DNA of 64,000 bases from Profundibacter amoris (lineage in GTDB: Bacteria; Pseudomonadota; Alphaproteobacteria; Rhodobacterales; Rhodobacteraceae): contig NZ_CP032125.1 of assembly GCF_003544895.1 (NCBI RefSeq), positions 1,440,001 to 1,504,000 on the forward strand, written 5' to 3'. Below the pieces are notes generated by a model. It ran no database searches, was not told the DNA's origin, and was given only the letters and a program-made list of their open reading frames with translations. How positions within the stretch are numbered: the stretch's first letter is position 1; each line of letters begins with the position of its first letter. A program made the position numbers and the translations under genes. Below are positions 1-8,879 of this stretch, in pieces.

Positions 1-348
1 GTGTGCAACAAGATCGGCACCTATCTGAAAGCACTGGCCGCCAGGGACAACAATGTGCCGTTCTATGTGGCGCTGCCATCGCCGACGATTGACTGGACGG
101 TCAAGGACGGCGTGGCCGAAATCCCGATCGAGGAGCGCACAGATACCGAAGTCACCCATGTTCAGGGCAAACTGGCTGATGGCACAGTAACCGAAGTGCA
201 GATCAGCCCCGACGGCACGCCGGGGGGCAATCCGGCGTTTGACGTCACACCACGGCGGCTGGTCACCGGCCTGATCACCGAGCGCGGCGTTTGCGAAGCC
301 TCGCCCGAAGGGTTGGCGGCGCTGTTTCCTGACAGGGTTCGGAAATAG
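1..348 (+). CDS. mtnA: S-methyl-5-thioribose-1-phosphate isomerase, C-terminal part
   Basis: This is the last 115 codons of a gene that begins before the window, so the first codon here is internal. The family isomerises methylthioribose-1-phosphate to methylthioribulose-1-phosphate in methionine salvage. The family signature is clear: [11 protein letters not shown], then PSPTIDW near residue 27 and the IPIEER..EV segment near residue 40. A full protein is about 360 residues, so roughly two thirds is missing. A strong terminator follows directly. The next genes are a SorC regulator on the opposite strand and a class II aldolase/dehydrogenase fusion, which may use the ketose phosphate made here, although that link is only inferred. 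Confidence 0.88.
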   Translation: MCNKIGTYLKALAARDNNVPFYVALPSPTIDWTVKDGVAEIPIEERTDTEVTHVQGKLADGTVTEVQISPDGTPGGNPAFDVTPRRLVTGLITERGVCEASPEGLAALFPDRVRK

Positions 349-368
349 AAATACCACTCACGGTAAAA

Positions 369-420
369 CCCCGCCTGTTTTGCGTTATTATTGCAACCGG
401 TAAACAGGCGGGGCTTTTCT
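369..420 (+). terminator. Rho-independent terminator after mtnA
   Basis: A perfect 12-bp stem, with arms at 369-380 and 402-413, is followed by CTTTTCTTT. An A-run just before the left arm means it could also work for the SorC gene transcribed from the other side. Confidence 0.85.
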
Positions 421-464
421 TTGATAAATGCTTTTCGCCACCCCCCCCCCTGAAACAGCAGGGA

Positions 465-1436
465 TCAGCCCGCCGCCAACATCCCCTTGGCGGTGGCAAC
501 GCTGGTAACCACATGGGTCACATATCCCCCTGCAATCGCCGCCAGCATCGGTCGCACTTTGTCGGCGCCAACCGACACCAGCAGGCCCATGTCCAGCCCT
601 TGCAGCTTGTCCAGTTCCACCCCGATCATCCGGTCGTCCAGCTCGCCGGGGATGAACCGTCCGGCGGCGTCGATGAACCGCCCGCACAAAACGCCGGTTG
701 CACCGCGCTTTATATACCAGTCCAGATCGGAATGGCTGGCCAACCCGCTGCTGACGATATGGCTACTATGATCGCACGATCCTGCCGCAAATATTGCTTT
801 GTTACAGTGGCTTAGTGCATCTATTTGATCCCTGATGATCGGCTCGGCCCGCAGGCGGGTGGCCAGTTCAGGGTCGCTTAGAACCGCCGGGGCGTGCAGG
901 TTGATCAGTTTCGCGCCCAGACGTTGCGCCAGATGGGCGGAACAGATTTCGGCGGTAAACCCATAAGGCGTGGCCATCGACCCGACCAGTTGCGACACGG
1001 TGATACGGTCGGTCTGCACCTGCGGCATGGCCTCGGCCATTTCGTAAACCGTGCGCCCCCACGATACGCCCAGCTTGTCACCCGGTTCCAGCAGCGAGGG
1101 CAGCCACTCCGCCGCCCCGCGCGCCACCCGCAACAGCGCGTCTTCTTCGGTGCCGGTGCCGTCGGGCACCACATAAACGGCGGCCAAGCCAAAGCGTTCG
1201 CGCATTTCCTCGGCCAGCCGGTGGGTGGTAAAGGCCTTGGGCGCCAGCGATATGCGGATAAAACCGCGTTCCTTGGCCTCTTGCAGGTAATTGACCACGG
1301 TGGCGCGTGATACGCCCAGATGGCTGGCAATTTCGGTCTGGTTCATGCCATCGTGGTAATACAGCCACGCCGCCTCGATCACGATGCTTTCGCCCGTGAT
1401 CTGTCCTGTGTTGCGTCTGCGCGTGACCGTTGCCAT
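465..1436 (-). CDS. SorC/DeoR-family sugar-binding transcriptional regulator
   Basis: This is a 323-residue protein of the SorC family: an N-terminal helix-turn-helix followed by a phosphosugar-binding effector domain. The helix-turn-helix lies at about residues 30-52 (MNQTEIASHLGVSRATVVNY). The rest matches the sugar-binding fold, with blocks such as LGVSWGRTVYEMA and FIKRGATGVLCGRFID-like text. The start at 1436 is chosen because AAAAAGGAATAG lies just upstream and family members begin close to the helix-turn-helix; an alternative start 13 codons upstream lacks this support. It is divergent from the aldolase/dehydrogenase gene, with a palindrome between them, so it very likely regulates that gene in response to a sugar phosphate. 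The ligand is unknown. Confidence 0.88.
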   Translation of the reverse strand: MATVTRRRNTGQITGESIVIEAAWLYYHDGMNQTEIASHLGVSRATVVNYLQEAKERGFIRISLAPKAFTTHRLAEEMRERFGLAAVYVVPDGTGTEEDALLRVARGAAEWLPSLLEPGDKLGVSWGRTVYEMAEAMPQVQTDRITVSQLVGSMATPYGFTAEICSAHLAQRLGAKLINLHAPAVLSDPELATRLRAEPIIRDQIDALSHCNKAIFAAGSCDHSSHIVSSGLASHSDLDWYIKRGATGVLCGRFIDAAGRFIPGELDDRMIGVELDKLQGLDMGLLVSVGADKVRPMLAAIAGGYVTHVVTSVATAKGMLAAG

Positions 1437-1469
1437 TTCTATTCCTTTTTTATATTTGACACTATATAC

Positions 1470-1481
1470 TGACAATTGTCA
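1470..1481. promoter_or_regulatory. Candidate SorC operator in the divergent promoter region
   Basis: TGACAATTGTCA is a perfect 12-bp palindrome about 35 bp from the regulator start and 50 bp before the aldolase start. A related TTTGACA half-site lies at 1455-1461. TTGACA-like hexamers on both strands overlap these half-sites, so a bound regulator would block both promoters. Binding is inferred from position and symmetry. Confidence 0.5.
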
Positions 1482-1529
1482 AAAAGCCCCGATCGGCGGG
1501 GTATGGATCGGAAATTACACAGGTGCATC

Positions 1530-3596
1530 ATGGTTGCAAACCGTTGGGACGACATCGAGGCGAAAAATATTGCGGCAGAGGCGGGGGCGGACCCGGCGGA
1601 TCGGGATTTGGCGGTTCAGGCTTACGCCTCGCGGCTGCTGGGGGCGGATATGGCGCTGGTGCAGCATGGCGGTGGCAATACCTCCTGCAAGGTGCTGCGC
1701 AAGGATTTGTTCGGCAATGACGTGAAAGTGCTGCATGTGAAGGGCAGCGGCAATGATCTGGCACAGATCACACCGGCGGGGATGCCGGCGGTGCGGCTGG
1801 AGCCATTGCTGGCCCTGCGCGCGCTCGATGCTCTGTCGGACGAGGATATGGTGAACACCGTGCGCTGCAACATGCTGGACGCCAGCGGGCCGAATCCGTC
1901 GGTGGAAATCCTGCTGCACGCCTATCTGCCACACGCCTTTATCGACCACACCCACGCCACCACCATGCTGGCGATTGCCGATCTGCCCGATGCGGCGGCT
2001 GTTGTGGACGAGATTTTCGGCGGCAAAGTGGCCGTTGTGCCGTTCCACATGCCGGGGTTCGATCTGGGCAAGGCAGCGGCAGAGGTTTACGAGGCCAATC
2101 CTGATGTCGAGGGCTTGCTTTTGCTGAACCACGGGCATTTCACCTTTGGCGACAGTGCCAAGCTGGCTTATGACCGGATGATCACCCATGTGAACATGGT
2201 CGAGGACTGGGTGGCGCAAAAGACGGGGCGCAAGTTGAAACACTCCGGACCGGCGGATGCGGGGATGAAGGCCAAAGCGGTTCAGGTGATGCCGCTTCTG
2301 CGCGGTATCCTTGGGGCACGCCGCGCCGAGTTTCTGGGCAACCGCGATACATTCATGCCGGTTATGGACCTGCGCGCAGGCGACAACGTGCAGGAATTTC
2401 TGGCCCGCTCCGATTGGCAGGAACTGGCCAAACGCGGGGTGGCAACGCCGGACCATGTGATCCGCACCAAGAATTTCCCGCTGGTGCTGACAGAACAGGT
2501 GCTGGCCGGTGGCTCCGATGCGATTGCCGCCGCCGTTGACGCCTATATCGCTGATTACACGGCCTATTTCGAGCGCAACAACGCCCGTGTGGGGGGCGGC
2601 AAGATCATGCTGAACCCCGTGCCGGATATGGCATGGATCGAAGGGATCGGCATCATCGGCATGGGTGCAAACGCAACCGAGGCCCGCATCGCCGCCGATC
2701 TGGCAGAACAGAACATCGCCGCCATGAGCATGGGCGAGGATTGCGGCGGCTTCCACCCTGTAGGCGAAGAAGATCTGTTCGACATGGAATACTGGTCGCT
2801 GGAACAGGCCAAATTGCCCTCGCGCAACTACCCGCGCTTTGCCGGTCATACGGTGATCGTCACGGGTGGCGGCGGGGCAATCGGGCTGGCCACGGCGCAG
2901 GCCTTTGCCGATCTGGGCGCGAATATCATGCTGGTCGATCTGTTTGACGAGGCCTTGGCCAAGGGGCTGGCGCAACTGGGACCGGATCACGACGGTATTG
3001 CGCTCGACATCACTGCCGAGGGGGCGGCGCAAAAGGCGATTGACGCCTGTGTGGCACGCTTTGGCGGGGTGGATATTCTGGTTTCCAACGCGGGCGCGGC
3101 GTGGACGGGCGAAATGATTGATCTGGACGACGCGCTGCTGCGCAAAAGCTTCGAGTTGAATTTCTTTGCCCACCAGACATTTTCCAAGGCCGCGGCAAAG
3201 GTGTTCAAGACACAGGGGCGCGGCGGGCAGTTGCTGTATAATGTCTCGAAACAGGCGGTGAATCCGGGCAAAGGGTTCGGCGCCTATGGCCTGCCCAAGG
3301 CCGCGACGTTCTTTTTGCTGCGCCAGTTCGCGCTGGAACTGGGGCCGATGGGCGTTCGGGTGAACGGCATCAATGCCGACCGCATCCGTTCAGGCCTGCT
3401 GGATGACGATTTCATCAAGGAACGCGCCAAGGCCCGTGGTATTGACGAAGGCACCTATATGGCCGGCAACCTGATCCGCCGCGAGGTCGAGGCGCGCCAT
3501 GTGGCCGACGCCTTTGTGGCGCTGGCGATGTCGGAACGCACCACGGCGCATGTAATGACAGTGGATGGCGGTAACATCGAGGCCGCACTACGCTAA
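1530..3596 (+). CDS. Bifunctional class II aldolase / short-chain dehydrogenase
   Basis: This is a 688-residue fusion in the rhamnulose-1-phosphate aldolase/alcohol dehydrogenase family. Residues ~25-270 are a class II aldolase domain: HGGGNTS at 46-52 binds the substrate phosphate, and H140xH142 with H201/H203 (NHGHF) are the zinc-ligand positions. Residues ~440-688 are an SDR domain with the NAD motif TGGGGAIG near 445-453 and the catalytic Y586xxxK590. Such enzymes split a ketose-1-phosphate into DHAP and an aldehyde and then oxidise or reduce the aldehyde. The start at 1530 (MVANRW) fits the family N-terminus. An in-frame ATG at 1503 and a TTG at 1476 are possible but lie in the promoter/operator region. 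The true substrate cannot be told from the sequence; methylthioribulose-1-phosphate, rhamnulose-1-phosphate or another deoxysugar are options. Confidence 0.85.
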   Translation: MVANRWDDIEAKNIAAEAGADPADRDLAVQAYASRLLGADMALVQHGGGNTSCKVLRKDLFGNDVKVLHVKGSGNDLAQITPAGMPAVRLEPLLALRALDALSDEDMVNTVRCNMLDASGPNPSVEILLHAYLPHAFIDHTHATTMLAIADLPDAAAVVDEIFGGKVAVVPFHMPGFDLGKAAAEVYEANPDVEGLLLLNHGHFTFGDSAKLAYDRMITHVNMVEDWVAQKTGRKLKHSGPADAGMKAKAVQVMPLLRGILGARRAEFLGNRDTFMPVMDLRAGDNVQEFLARSDWQELAKRGVATPDHVIRTKNFPLVLTEQVLAGGSDAIAAAVDAYIADYTAYFERNNARVGGGKIMLNPVPDMAWIEGIGIIGMGANATEARIAADLAEQNIAAMSMGEDCGGFHPVGEEDLFDMEYWSLEQAKLPSRNYPRFAGHTVIVTGGGGAIGLATAQAFADLGANIMLVDLFDEALAKGLAQLGPDHDGIALDITAEGAAQKAIDACVARFGGVDILVSNAGAAWTGEMIDLDDALLRKSFELNFFAHQTFSKAAAKVFKTQGRGGQLLYNVSKQAVNPGKGFGAYGLPKAATFFLLRQFALELGPMGVRVNGINADRIRSGLLDDDFIKERAKARGIDEGTYMAGNLIRREVEARHVADAFVALAMSERTTAHVMTVDGGNIEAALR

Positions 3597-3661
3597 CCAT
3601 GCGGAGCGCCTGCGGCGCACTCTTTGTTTTGGCCCCTTCGGGGCGATTCCCGCTCCGCTCG

Positions 3662-3718
3662 GGAGGTATTTGACGGCAAGAAGAAGGAGATGTGCTTCTT
3701 CTTGCTGAAAATACCTCC
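3662..3718. repeat. Two-tier inverted repeat in the 3597-3917 intergenic gap
   Basis: The outer arms GGAGGTATTT (3662-3671) and AAATACCTCC (3709-3718) enclose inner arms GCAAGAAGAAG (3676-3686) and CTTCTTCTTGC (3695-3705). It can fold into one long hairpin after the aldolase gene and may end its transcript, although there is no T-run. The rest of this 320-bp gap shows GC-rich short hairpins and no gene. Confidence 0.7.
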
Positions 3719-3917
3719 GCCGGAGGCAAAAGCGCGTGCCCCGACAGGGGCGCGCGCGGGGTGACGCCGTCAGGCGGCACAACCCCATGTCGTCAATCAC
3801 TGCACCAATGTCGCGGATCACATATGTTTGCCCCGTATATAAGTGTAATTTATTCTTGAACTGTGCCCCTATGGGGCAGAGACTCGGATTCGGGATAATT
3901 TGCAGCGGGGCAAGACC

Positions 3918-5606
3918 ATGGCCAAAGACGACACATCCGGCATCTGGAAATCGGGGCGTGGCAAGGGGCGGCATATGCCCAAGGGCCGCCAACTGGATGA
4001 CACCGCCTGGAACGAGGTTCGGGCGCTGATCGCCCCCGACCGGCTGTCCCGCGACCTGCTGATTGAAAACCTGCATATCCTGCAAGATGCCTATGGCCAT
4101 CTGTCCGCCGCCCATCTGCGCGCACTGGCCGAAGAAATGCGCATCAGTCAGGCCGAGGTTTACGAGGTCGCCAGTTTCTATGCCCATTTTGATGTGGTGA
4201 AAGAGGGCGAGACCCCGCCGCCTGCTTTAACCATACGGGTTTGCGACAGCCTGTCCTGTGAAATGGCGGGAGCGGCGCAATTGAAGGCGGCTTTGGAAAG
4301 CGGGCTGGAGGCTGACAAGGTGCGGGTGGTTCGCGCGCCCTGCATGGGCCGCTGTGACACCGCGCCGGTGGTGGAACTGGGGCATAACCATATTGATCAC
4401 GCAACCGCCGGGGCGATTCAGGCGGCGATTGCGGCGGGGGATACCCATGCGCATATCCCTGATTATCAGGGGCTGGCCGACTACAGGACGGATGGCGGGT
4501 ACGTTGAATTGCAGCGCCTGCGTGAAAGCGGCGACTGGGAGCAGGTGCAGGAGAAAATCCTGTCCTCCGGCCTGCGCGGGCTTGGCGGGGCAGGGTTTCC
4601 ATCCGGCACCAAATGGGGTTTCGTGCGGGGCAACGTTGGCCCGCGTTATCTGGCTGTGAACGGGGACGAGGGCGAGCCGGGCACCTTCAAGGATCGCTAC
4701 TATCTGGAACGCACCCCGCATCTTATGTTGGAGGGGATGCTGATCGCCGCATGGGCGGTTCAGGCCGAACGTTGCTATATCTACATGCGTGACGAATATC
4801 CGGCGGTTCTGGAGATATTGCGGCGTGAAATCAAGGCACTGGAATCCGAAGCTATAGTTCCAAAAGGCTATATCGAGCTGCGCCGAGGTGCCGGCGCCTA
4901 TATCTGCGGCGAGGAAAGCGCGATGATCGAGAGCATCGAGGGCAAGCGCGGTTTGCCCCGCCACCGCCCGCCGTTCGTGGCCGAAGTAGGCCTGTTTGGT
5001 CGCCCCACGCTGGTGCATAACGTCGAAACCCTGCACTGGGTGGCGCGGGTGTGTCGCGAGGGACCGCAGGTGCTGAACTCGGTTGAAAAGAACGGCCGCA
5101 AGGGGTTGCGAAGCTATTCGGTGTCGGGGCGGGTGAAACAGCCCGGTGTGCATCTGCTACCGGCCGGATCGACCATCACCGATATTGTCTCGGCGGCAGG
5201 TGGGATGCAAAACGGCCACAGCTTTATGGCCTATCAGCCGGGCGGACCATCTTCGGGCCTGCTGCCCGCCAGCATGGACGACATCCCGCTGGATTTCGAC
5301 ACATTGCAACCGCATGGCACCTTCATCGGCTCGGCCGCTGTGGTGGTCCTGTCCGATCAGGACAGCGCGCGCGCCGCCGCCCTGAACATGCTGCGGTTTT
5401 TCGAGGATGAAAGCTGCGGCCAATGCACCCCATGTCGGGTGGGCTGTGAAAAAGCGGTGAAACTGATGCAGGCCGATCACTGGGATATGCCTTTGCTGGA
5501 AGAACTGTGCCAGACGATGGAGGATGCCAGCATCTGCGGGCTGGGGCAGGCGGCCCCGAACGCGATCCGGTTGACCATGAAACACTTCAAAGGCGAGGTA
5601 GAGTGA
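3918..5606 (+). CDS. NAD-dependent formate dehydrogenase, fused gamma-beta subunit (FdsG-FdsB)
   Basis: This is a 562-residue fusion of a NuoE-like and a NuoF-like module. Residues ~25-165 are the thioredoxin-like 2Fe-2S domain with C109-x4-C114 and C142-x3-C146. Residues ~205-562 hold the FMN/NADH site (GLGGAGFPSGTKW near 221 and GDEGEPGTFKDRY near 250) and a 4Fe-4S site with C500xxC503xxC506 and C540. It passes electrons from the formate-oxidising subunit to NAD+ in the cytoplasm. The ATG at 3918 follows AGCGGGG. The stop shares one base with the start of the next gene (TGATG), which implies translational coupling. In many species FdsG and FdsB are separate proteins; here they are one chain. 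Confidence 0.9.
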   Translation: MAKDDTSGIWKSGRGKGRHMPKGRQLDDTAWNEVRALIAPDRLSRDLLIENLHILQDAYGHLSAAHLRALAEEMRISQAEVYEVASFYAHFDVVKEGETPPPALTIRVCDSLSCEMAGAAQLKAALESGLEADKVRVVRAPCMGRCDTAPVVELGHNHIDHATAGAIQAAIAAGDTHAHIPDYQGLADYRTDGGYVELQRLRESGDWEQVQEKILSSGLRGLGGAGFPSGTKWGFVRGNVGPRYLAVNGDEGEPGTFKDRYYLERTPHLMLEGMLIAAWAVQAERCYIYMRDEYPAVLEILRREIKALESEAIVPKGYIELRRGAGAYICGEESAMIESIEGKRGLPRHRPPFVAEVGLFGRPTLVHNVETLHWVARVCREGPQVLNSVEKNGRKGLRSYSVSGRVKQPGVHLLPAGSTITDIVSAAGGMQNGHSFMAYQPGGPSSGLLPASMDDIPLDFDTLQPHGTFIGSAAVVVLSDQDSARAAALNMLRFFEDESCGQCTPCRVGCEKAVKLMQADHWDMPLLEELCQTMEDASICGLGQAAPNAIRLTMKHFKGEVE

Positions 5607-8359
5607 TGGCCAAGGAAATCCGTTTCATTCTGGATGGCAAAGAGGCCATCGCGCACGAAGGCGAAACCATCTGGGAAGTCGCCAACAGGCGCGGGTTGAA
5701 AATCCCGCATCTGTGCCACAAACCGGCCAAAGGCTACCGCCCCGACGGCAATTGCCGCGCCTGTATGGTGGAAATCGAGGGCGAGCGCACATTGGCCGCG
5801 TCTTGCATCCGCACCCCTGTTGAAGGAATGAAGGTCACTACCAATTCCGCCCGTGCCAAAACGGCCCGCAAGATGGTGGTGGAACTGCTGCTGGCCGATC
5901 AGCCCGAACTGGACAAGGCGCATGACAAATCCGCCCATCTGTGGGATGTGGCCGCGCAAACCGGCGTGACGGACAGCCGTTTTCCGGCGATTGATTCTGC
6001 CCGCGTACCGCTGCTAGATAACAGTCATGTGGCGATGCGGGTCAATCTGGACGCCTGTATCCAATGCGGGTTGTGCGTGCGCGCCTGTCGCGAGGTGCAG
6101 GTGAATGATGTGATCGGCATGGCCGGCCGCGGGCATGATGCTTACCCTGTCTTCGACATGGATGATCCGATGGGCGCCAGCACCTGCGTGGCCTGTGGCG
6201 AATGTGTGCAGGCGTGCCCCACGGGTGCCCTGATGCCTGCCACTGTGCTGGATGAAACAGGGCAGGGCGACAGCGCTGATTTTGACAGTGAAGTTGCCTC
6301 TGTCTGCCCCTTCTGCGGCGTTGGCTGTCAGATTTCGCTTAAAATCAAAGACGGCAAGGTGAAATATGTCGAGGGGCTGGATGGCCCCGCCAACGAGGGG
6401 CGCCTGTGCGTCAAGGGCCGCTTTGGCTTTGACTATATCCATCATGCGCACCGTTTAACGAAACCTCTGATCCGGCGCGCGGATGCGCCCACCAAGGGGC
6501 TGAACGTTGACCCCGCCAACCCGCTGACCCATTTCCGCGAGGCCACCTGGGACGAGGCGCTGGATTTTGCCGCCAAAGGGCTGTCTGATCTGGGCGGCAC
6601 CAAGGTGGCCGGTTTCGGCTCGGCCAAATGCACCAACGAAGAGGCGTATTTGTTCCAGAAACTGATCCGGCAGGGGTTCGGCCACAACAACGTCGATCAC
6701 TGCACGCGGTTGTGTCATGCCTCAAGCGTTGCCGCGCTGATGGAAAATGTCGGATCGGGCGCGGTGACGGCCACCTTTAACGAAATAAACAACTCGGATG
6801 TGGCGATTGTGATTGGGTGTAACCCGACCGAAAACCACCCCGTCGCCGCCACCTATTTCAAACAGTTCACCAAACGCGGCGGCAAGCTGATCGTGCTGGA
6901 TCCGCGCGGGCAGGCGCTGAAACGTCACGCCACCCATATGCTGCAATTCCGGCCCGGTGCGGATGTATCGCTGCTGAATGCGATGATGCATGTGATCGTG
7001 GACGAGGGGCTTCAGGACGACGCCTATATCGCCAGATACACTGAAAACTGGCAGGCGGAAAAGGATCATCTGGCCGATTTTACGCCGGAAAAGATGGCCG
7101 ATATCTGTGGCATCGCGGCTGATGACATCCGCGCCGCCGCCCGCACCTTTGCGGCAGGCAAGGCGGGGATGATTTTCTGGGGTATGGGGGTGTCGCAACA
7201 CATCCACGGCACCGATAATTCGCGCTGTCTGATCAGCCTTGCCCTGATGACTGGTAACGTTGGCAAACCCGGCGCGGGGTTGCACCCGTTACGCGGGCAA
7301 AACAACGTGCAGGGGGCGTCCGATGCGGGGCTGATCCCGATGTTCATGCCGGATTATCAATCCGTGACCGATGATGGCGTGCGCAGCGCCTTTACCGAGG
7401 TCTGGAAATCGGGCGATTTCAGCGCCGAGAAGGGGCTGACCGTCACCGAAATTCTGGATGCGGTTCACGCGGGGCAGATCAATGGCATGTATATTCTGGG
7501 TGAAAATCCGGCCATGTCGGACCCCGATGTGACCCACGCACGCCAAGCCTTGGCCAAACTTGACCACCTTGTGGTACAGGACATCTTCCTGACAGAAACC
7601 GCCAGTTATGCCGATGTGATCCTGCCCGCCAGCGCGTTTGCGGAAAAGGACGGCACCGTCACCAATACCAACCGCCAGGTGCAGATGGGCCGCGCAGCCC
7701 TTGACCCGCCGGGGGATGCGCGCGCTGATTGGTGGATCGAGGTCGAACTGGCCAAGCGACTGGGGCTGGGCTGGAATTATACCCACCCGCGCGAAGTCTT
7801 CGCGGAAATGGCGCTGAATATGAAAAGTCTGGACAACATCACATGGGAGCGGCTGGAATCTGAAGGGGCGGTGACCTATCCGTCCTTGTCTCCCGAGGAT
7901 CCCGGACAGGCCATTGTGTTTGGCGATGGCTTCCCGCGGACCGACAAACGCGCCTTGTTCACCCCCGCCAATGTGATTGCACCGGACGAGGCGCCGGATG
8001 CGGATTATCCGATGATCCTGACCACGGGGCGGCAACTGGAACACTGGCACACAGGGTCAATGACGCGCCGCGCGACCGTGCTGGATACGCTGGAACCCGA
8101 AGCCAACTGCTCGCTTCACCCGCGCACTTTACGTGAACTGGGGGTGGAACCTGGCGAAATGATCCGCCTGACCACCCGGCGCGGCTCGGTTGAAATCATG
8201 GCCCGCGCTGACAGGTCTGTGGCGACCGATATGGTGTTCCTGCCGTTTGCCTATGTCGAGGCAGCGGCCAACATCCTGACCAATCCGGCCCTGGACCCTT
8301 ACGGCAAAATCCCCGAGTTCAAGTTTGCCGCGGTCAAAGTGGAAAAAGCAGGCGCATGA
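5606..8359 (+). CDS. NAD-dependent formate dehydrogenase, catalytic alpha subunit (FdsA/FdhF type)
   Basis: This is a 917-residue molybdenum or tungsten bis-pterin enzyme that oxidises formate to CO2. In order it shows an N-terminal 2Fe-2S domain (C37, C50, C53 and a later Cys), two 4Fe-4S ferredoxin motifs (CIQCGLCVRAC and CVACGECVQAC), and the 4Fe-4S motif C234xxC237xxxC241...C268 of the catalytic core. The catalytic residue aligned with the selenocysteine of E. coli FdhF is Cys370, in RLCHASS, so this is a Cys enzyme. The molybdopterin-dinucleotide domain follows to the C-terminus. The ATG at 5606 overlaps the stop of the beta gene. The usual accessory genes fdsC (fdhD) and fdsD do not follow; msrB faces it instead. 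Confidence 0.93.
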   Translation: MAKEIRFILDGKEAIAHEGETIWEVANRRGLKIPHLCHKPAKGYRPDGNCRACMVEIEGERTLAASCIRTPVEGMKVTTNSARAKTARKMVVELLLADQPELDKAHDKSAHLWDVAAQTGVTDSRFPAIDSARVPLLDNSHVAMRVNLDACIQCGLCVRACREVQVNDVIGMAGRGHDAYPVFDMDDPMGASTCVACGECVQACPTGALMPATVLDETGQGDSADFDSEVASVCPFCGVGCQISLKIKDGKVKYVEGLDGPANEGRLCVKGRFGFDYIHHAHRLTKPLIRRADAPTKGLNVDPANPLTHFREATWDEALDFAAKGLSDLGGTKVAGFGSAKCTNEEAYLFQKLIRQGFGHNNVDHCTRLCHASSVAALMENVGSGAVTATFNEINNSDVAIVIGCNPTENHPVAATYFKQFTKRGGKLIVLDPRGQALKRHATHMLQFRPGADVSLLNAMMHVIVDEGLQDDAYIARYTENWQAEKDHLADFTPEKMADICGIAADDIRAAARTFAAGKAGMIFWGMGVSQHIHGTDNSRCLISLALMTGNVGKPGAGLHPLRGQNNVQGASDAGLIPMFMPDYQSVTDDGVRSAFTEVWKSGDFSAEKGLTVTEILDAVHAGQINGMYILGENPAMSDPDVTHARQALAKLDHLVVQDIFLTETASYADVILPASAFAEKDGTVTNTNRQVQMGRAALDPPGDARADWWIEVELAKRLGLGWNYTHPREVFAEMALNMKSLDNITWERLESEGAVTYPSLSPEDPGQAIVFGDGFPRTDKRALFTPANVIAPDEAPDADYPMILTTGRQLEHWHTGSMTRRATVLDTLEPEANCSLHPRTLRELGVEPGEMIRLTTRRGSVEIMARADRSVATDMVFLPFAYVEAAANILTNPALDPYGKIPEFKFAAVKVEKAGA

Positions 8360-8406
8360 TCCTAGTGTTATGGGGCTATCGCCCGTTCTCGCAGGCTTAG
8401 AATCTC

Positions 8407-8796
8407 TTATTCCTTCGGCTCAAATCGCAGCGCGACCCCGTTCATGCAATAGCGCAACCCCGTCGGCTGTGGCCCGTCTGGAAACACATGCCCTAAATGC
8501 GCCTCGCAAGTGGCGCAATGCACCTCGGTGCGGCGCATGAACAGCTTGCTGTCCTCGGATTCACCCACCGCCCCGTCGATTGGCGCATAGAAACTGGGCC
8601 AGCCGCTGCCGGACTCATATTTTGTGGACTGCTCGAACAGGAGCGCTCCACAGCAAACACAATGGAATACACCGGCCCCCTTCGGGAAATCCTCATGGCT
8701 TCCGGCCCGTTCGGTTCCATGCTTGCGCGTCACCTTATAGGCAAGGTCGGAGAGCTGTTCGCGCCATTGGGCATCGGTTTTGCTGATTTTCGCCAT
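8407..8796 (-). CDS. msrB: Peptide-methionine (R)-S-oxide reductase
   Basis: This is a 129-residue MsrB that reduces methionine-R-sulfoxide in proteins. Zinc-binding pairs are C46xxC49 and C94xxC97, and the catalytic Cys is C117 in GLRYCMNGVAL. The block GWPSFYAPI is the substrate-site signature. The start at 8796 (MAKISKTDAQW) gives the normal family length; the frame stays open further upstream but without family similarity. It converges on the formate dehydrogenase gene. Confidence 0.95.
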   Translation of the reverse strand: MAKISKTDAQWREQLSDLAYKVTRKHGTERAGSHEDFPKGAGVFHCVCCGALLFEQSTKYESGSGWPSFYAPIDGAVGESEDSKLFMRRTEVHCATCEAHLGHVFPDGPQPTGLRYCMNGVALRFEPKE

Positions 8797-8879
8797 GTTT
8801 TCCCCTGTTCTTTCGCGACTACCTTGCCCATATTCAGGCAGACGTGATGAAAAGCAAGAGCCATCACAAGAGGTTGAAC

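Noticed and set aside
441-450. Run of ten C (and 41295-41305, run of eleven G) as possible phase-variation tracts
   Set aside because: Both are intergenic, beyond gene ends and not at promoters or starts, so they are unlikely to switch a gene.
1515-3173. Long open frame on the minus strand (552 codons) opposite the aldolase/dehydrogenase
   Set aside because: It mirrors the codon structure of a well-supported gene with catalytic motifs, and shows no recognisable domain itself.
6713-6715. Selenocysteine in the formate dehydrogenase active site
   Set aside because: The codon is TGT (Cys370), and no UGA is read through.
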